A stretch of DNA of 26,746 bases from Patulibacter sp052039575 (GTDB lineage Bacteria > Actinomycetota > Thermoleophilia > Solirubrobacterales > Solirubrobacteraceae). Shown here piece by piece: positions 24,396 through 26,746 of this stretch (position 1 is the stretch's first letter; each line of letters starts with the position of its first letter). The translations under genes and the position numbers were made by a program. The DNA lies in contig JBQGEK010000166.1 in NCBI GenBank assembly GCA_052039575.1, positions 1 through 26,746 on the forward strand. Direction: 5' to 3'. The notes beneath the pieces were generated by a model. That model was not told the DNA's origin and searched no databases. It was given only the letters and a program-made list of their open reading frames with translations.

Positions 24396-24401
24396 TAGGG
24401 T
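24396..24401 (+). promoter_or_regulatory. -10 box TAGGGT, probable leaderless start
   Basis: TAGGGT fits TANNNT and ends 7 nt before ATG 24409, with CGACGGC between and no ribosome-binding site. Confidence 0.45.
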
Positions 24402-24408
24402 CGACGGC

Positions 24409-25047
24409 ATGGCCACGGTCGCTCTCGTGCTCGCGGGACTGCTGGTGCTCGCCACCGTGGTGTTGCTCGTCCTCGTCGTCCGCCGGCGACCCGGCCCGAT
24501 CGCGCTCCCGACCAGGCCGGAGGGCGCGTCCGCAGTCGGACGGTCGACCCTCGACCGGCTCGCCGTCGGCGCCGAGGTCGCCTACGACGAGCGGGAGTGG
24601 GTCGTGATCGGCGTGCAACGGTTTGCCGCCCGGGACGGCGCGCCGGCCTGGGTCGCCTGGCACCTCGACCTGAAGGGCCAGCCCGGCTGGTTGGCGACCG
24701 CGGAGGTCGACCCCGACCACGTCGTCTTCGCCGTCGGCGCCGAGAAGCCCGAGACGATCGACCCCACCCGGGATCTGGTGACCTGGCGCGACGTACCGTG
24801 GACGCGGACCGCGGAGACCGCCGCGGGGCCGCAGACGGTCGAGGTCGAAGGCGAGCGCCGACGCAATCGTCAGCCGCGCGAGGTCCTGACCGCGGTCGAC
24901 GTCGAGTGCGTGCGCTACACCCGGGAGGACCTGCCGCGGCGCCGGCTGATCCTCGAGCGCGGTGCGGGCGACGAGCGGTGGGCGGCGTGGATCGGGGACC
25001 GGATCCCGGCGTCGCTGATCGACGTGACGCGGTGGGACACAGACTGA
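24409..25047 (+). CDS. Membrane-anchored protein with DUF4178-like domain
   Basis: 212 aa. One N-terminal membrane helix at residues 2-25 (VALVLAGLLVLATVVLLVLV) followed by Arg-Arg-Arg, so the rest faces the cytoplasm. Residues about 45-200 read LDRLAVGAEVAYDEREWVVI, then GVQRFAARDGAPAWVAWHLD and WLATAEVDPD, a beta-rich arrangement like the DUF4178 family ('L.vGs.v.yd...w.V.g'). The assignment is from memory. Function is unknown; DUF4178 genes often accompany polyamine-like or membrane-shell gene sets, none of which is seen here. Leaderless promoter upstream. Confidence 0.75.
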   Translation: MATVALVLAGLLVLATVVLLVLVVRRRPGPIALPTRPEGASAVGRSTLDRLAVGAEVAYDEREWVVIGVQRFAARDGAPAWVAWHLDLKGQPGWLATAEVDPDHVVFAVGAEKPETIDPTRDLVTWRDVPWTRTAETAAGPQTVEVEGERRRNRQPREVLTAVDVECVRYTREDLPRRRLILERGAGDERWAAWIGDRIPASLIDVTRWDTD

Positions 25048-25316
25048 GCAAGCCGCAGACGGCGCGGTCGGTCGGCGGGCCAAACGGACCACGGCCGAGA
25101 CGGCCCCAGCAGGGCCCATTACTGCGGTACGAGAACAGCAAGGGCGCTCGCAAGGACACACCGAGACGATTCAAATCTCGAATGAATCGCCACTGAACGC
25201 CATCTTCCTACTATGGCGGGAGGTCGGGATTTCCAGTCGCACAGCACGCATCGCTGAACATATACATATAAAAAATAACAACGCAGCTGTCGTCGTGCGT
25301 ATCGTCTGGGTCGATC
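25048..25316 (+). promoter_or_regulatory. Upstream region of the protease: AT-rich island and dyad
   Basis: 269 bases without a gene. An island at 25256-25282 is nearly all A/T (CATATACATATAAAAAATAAC), striking in this genome and suited to an UP element or an open promoter. TATCGT (25300-25305) ends 11 nt before the ATG and could be the -10. A dyad CGATTCA-N9-TGAATCG lies at 25167-25189, about 130 nt upstream of the start. No Shine-Dalgarno is clear. Confidence 0.45.
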
Positions 25317-26729
25317 ATGTCTATACAGATTCCTCCTAACTTCCGCGCGCGTTGCGCCGGACTTCTGACCATCGCCGTGGTCGGGCTCGCCGCCGCCCCG
25401 GCCCTGGCCGACGCGAACGTCCTGGACGGCGTTCGCCCGATCCACCCCGACGAGCCACCGCGGTACCGTTCCGAGAGCCAGATTCGCTCATCCCTCCTGC
25501 CCGAATCCGTCACCTACGCTCGTGGCGAACTGAAGGCGTCGAAGTCGGAGGCCGAGGACTGGTTGGTGACCCAAGCGCAGGTCGTGCCGCAGCTCAACGT
25601 GCTCTACCGGGAAGTCGGACTGAACCGGCTCGGTCTCGTCCGCTTCGACAACGATCGTCGCAAGCTGATCGTCCCGACGACCGACGACGCCGCGGAGCGA
25701 GAGGTCGCCGCATGGGCTCGCTCCAGCGGGATCAACAGCCGCATCGTCGAGCACGAGCGGCTCGAGGTATCCACCACCGAAGTTCAGCGTCGGATCGAGA
25801 CGGTGTCCGACGCCATCGAACGAGACGGGGCCACAGCGCACGCGCGGGTCGACGTGGATACCAGGGGGCGTTTGGTCGTCACCCTCTCGGACACGGCATC
25901 GGAGACGACCAGCGAACGAGTACGCCGCATCGCCGAAGACGCGAACGCCGCGATCCGCCGAGGGACGGTCGACTCTCCCGACGCCGCCTTCGCCTGCTGG
26001 GCTCATCCAACTCGTACCGCCGGCGAAGGCCGGCGATTCTGCGACATGCTCACGGGCGGTACAGCGGTCGACGGCCTGAGCAACGGCAGCACGACGCATC
26101 CGCGTCACTGCACCGCCGGATTCTTCGTCGCATCACCCGTGCCGTTCGAGCCGTACCTGCTGACCGCTGGTCACTGCATCAACATCGGCGTCACGGCCTG
26201 GTCGTACACCTCGATCCTCACGCGCGCACCCGTCGGCCCTACCCAGAACAAGATGTTCGGGCCGGGTCATGGCGGTGATGCGGGCCTGGTCAAGATCACG
26301 AACACGCCGTTCTGGGGCGCCTACCCCGGGTGGATGAACTGGAACCCGAGCCCGCCCGCGGTTCCCACCCAGAGCGCCGTGGCCGGGTATGCCACCTTCA
26401 ACGTTCCGAAGGACACGATCGTCTGCAAGAACGGCCAGGCCGCCGGTACGGCCTGCGGCACCGTGACCAATGCTCTCTGGGACGGGGCTATCGGCACAGA
26501 TAGCGGGGCAGTGCCGGTGATTCACATGCTGGAGATCGCAGGAGGGTGCGTCATCGGCGGCGACAGCGGCAGCCCGGTCACGATGGCCAGCATGGCCGTG
26601 GCCGTCGGAATCACGTCGGCGAGCTACTGCACCGAGGGCGGTGGGCCGGAGCTGTGGTACGCCGAGCCGATCCACCGCGCGCTGTCGACCACCGGCACGC
26701 TGATGCTGACGCCCTCCGGGCCGATCTGA
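25317..26729 (+). CDS. Secreted chymotrypsin-like (S1 family) serine protease with pro-region
   Basis: 470 aa, complete within the window. Signal peptide at residues 1-31 (basic RARCAG then LLTIAVVGLAAAPALADA). Residues about 32-215 are a hydrophilic pro-region with helices rich in Glu, Arg and Ala (SEAEDWLVTQAQ, STTEVQRRIETVSDAIERDG), the folding-assistant type seen in alpha-lytic protease and streptogrisin precursors. The protease domain starts near residue 220: TAGHC with His286, GGDAGLVKI with Asp321, GGDSGSPV with Ser417, and several Cys for disulfides. It would be exported and activated outside the cell. The substrate cannot be told. Only 17 bases follow its stop. Confidence 0.93.
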   Translation: MSIQIPPNFRARCAGLLTIAVVGLAAAPALADANVLDGVRPIHPDEPPRYRSESQIRSSLLPESVTYARGELKASKSEAEDWLVTQAQVVPQLNVLYREVGLNRLGLVRFDNDRRKLIVPTTDDAAEREVAAWARSSGINSRIVEHERLEVSTTEVQRRIETVSDAIERDGATAHARVDVDTRGRLVVTLSDTASETTSERVRRIAEDANAAIRRGTVDSPDAAFACWAHPTRTAGEGRRFCDMLTGGTAVDGLSNGSTTHPRHCTAGFFVASPVPFEPYLLTAGHCINIGVTAWSYTSILTRAPVGPTQNKMFGPGHGGDAGLVKITNTPFWGAYPGWMNWNPSPPAVPTQSAVAGYATFNVPKDTIVCKNGQAAGTACGTVTNALWDGAIGTDSGAVPVIHMLEIAGGCVIGGDSGSPVTMASMAVAVGITSASYCTEGGGPELWYAEPIHRALSTTGTLMLTPSGPI

Positions 26730-26746
26730 TCGAATCGGATCTCTGG

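Overview
The window is very GC-rich, with dense genes on both strands, strong third-position GC and four tRNA genes that lack an encoded CCA. The protein set (MASE1 hybrid kinase, PadR and MerR regulators, actinobacterial-type coproheme decarboxylase, secreted proteins with Cys-paired duplicated domains) suggests an actinobacterium, probably of the Thermoleophilia/Solirubrobacterales. That placement is inference from recalled families. No phage, IS element, plasmid or CRISPR locus is visible.

Layout. 1-3031: tRNA-Asp, a disordered RG-rich protein, a small acidic protein, tRNA-Val and a TVP38/TMEM64-like membrane protein. 3032-3765: a decayed patch where C-terminal remnants of a QorB-like reductase (minus) and a TetR-like regulator (plus) meet, followed by a 17-bp tandem repeat. 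3802-9769: a PadR regulator with its own operator, a structured intergenic region, canonical ahcY translationally coupled to a MerR regulator under a near-perfect dyad operator, a dienelactone hydrolase, an uncharacterised DUF3108-like protein, and a second AdoHcy hydrolase of the short archaeal/Thermotoga type whose catalytic Lys and Asp positions read His and Glu. 9770-15412: a 17-bp perfect inverted repeat, an ABC-F ATPase, an SDR lacking the catalytic Tyr, a K+ channel and a PoxB-like pyruvate oxidase. 15770-19066: a large secreted protein, two small uncharacterised genes, tRNA-Glu and tRNA-Lys. 19168-22433: a MASE1 hybrid histidine kinase whose stop overlaps the start of hemQ. 22514-26729: a tiny membrane ORF, an SF2 helicase, a DUF4178-like membrane protein and a secreted S1-type serine protease.

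Three patterns cut across genes. First, a 45-bp interrupted palindrome occurs three times between or just after genes (4612, 11822, 24334), always at exactly 45 bp, plus one half copy. Second, at least six genes lack a convincing Shine-Dalgarno and have a TANNNT-like -10 box 6-9 nt before the start codon, which suggests leaderless transcripts. Third, the methyl-cycle enzyme AdoHcy hydrolase is present as two very different paralogues 2 kb apart.

The best candidates for something undescribed are the 45-bp palindrome family, the active-site-altered AdoHcy hydrolase paralogue with its upstream 17-bp inverted repeat, and the MerR-ahcY coupled operon.
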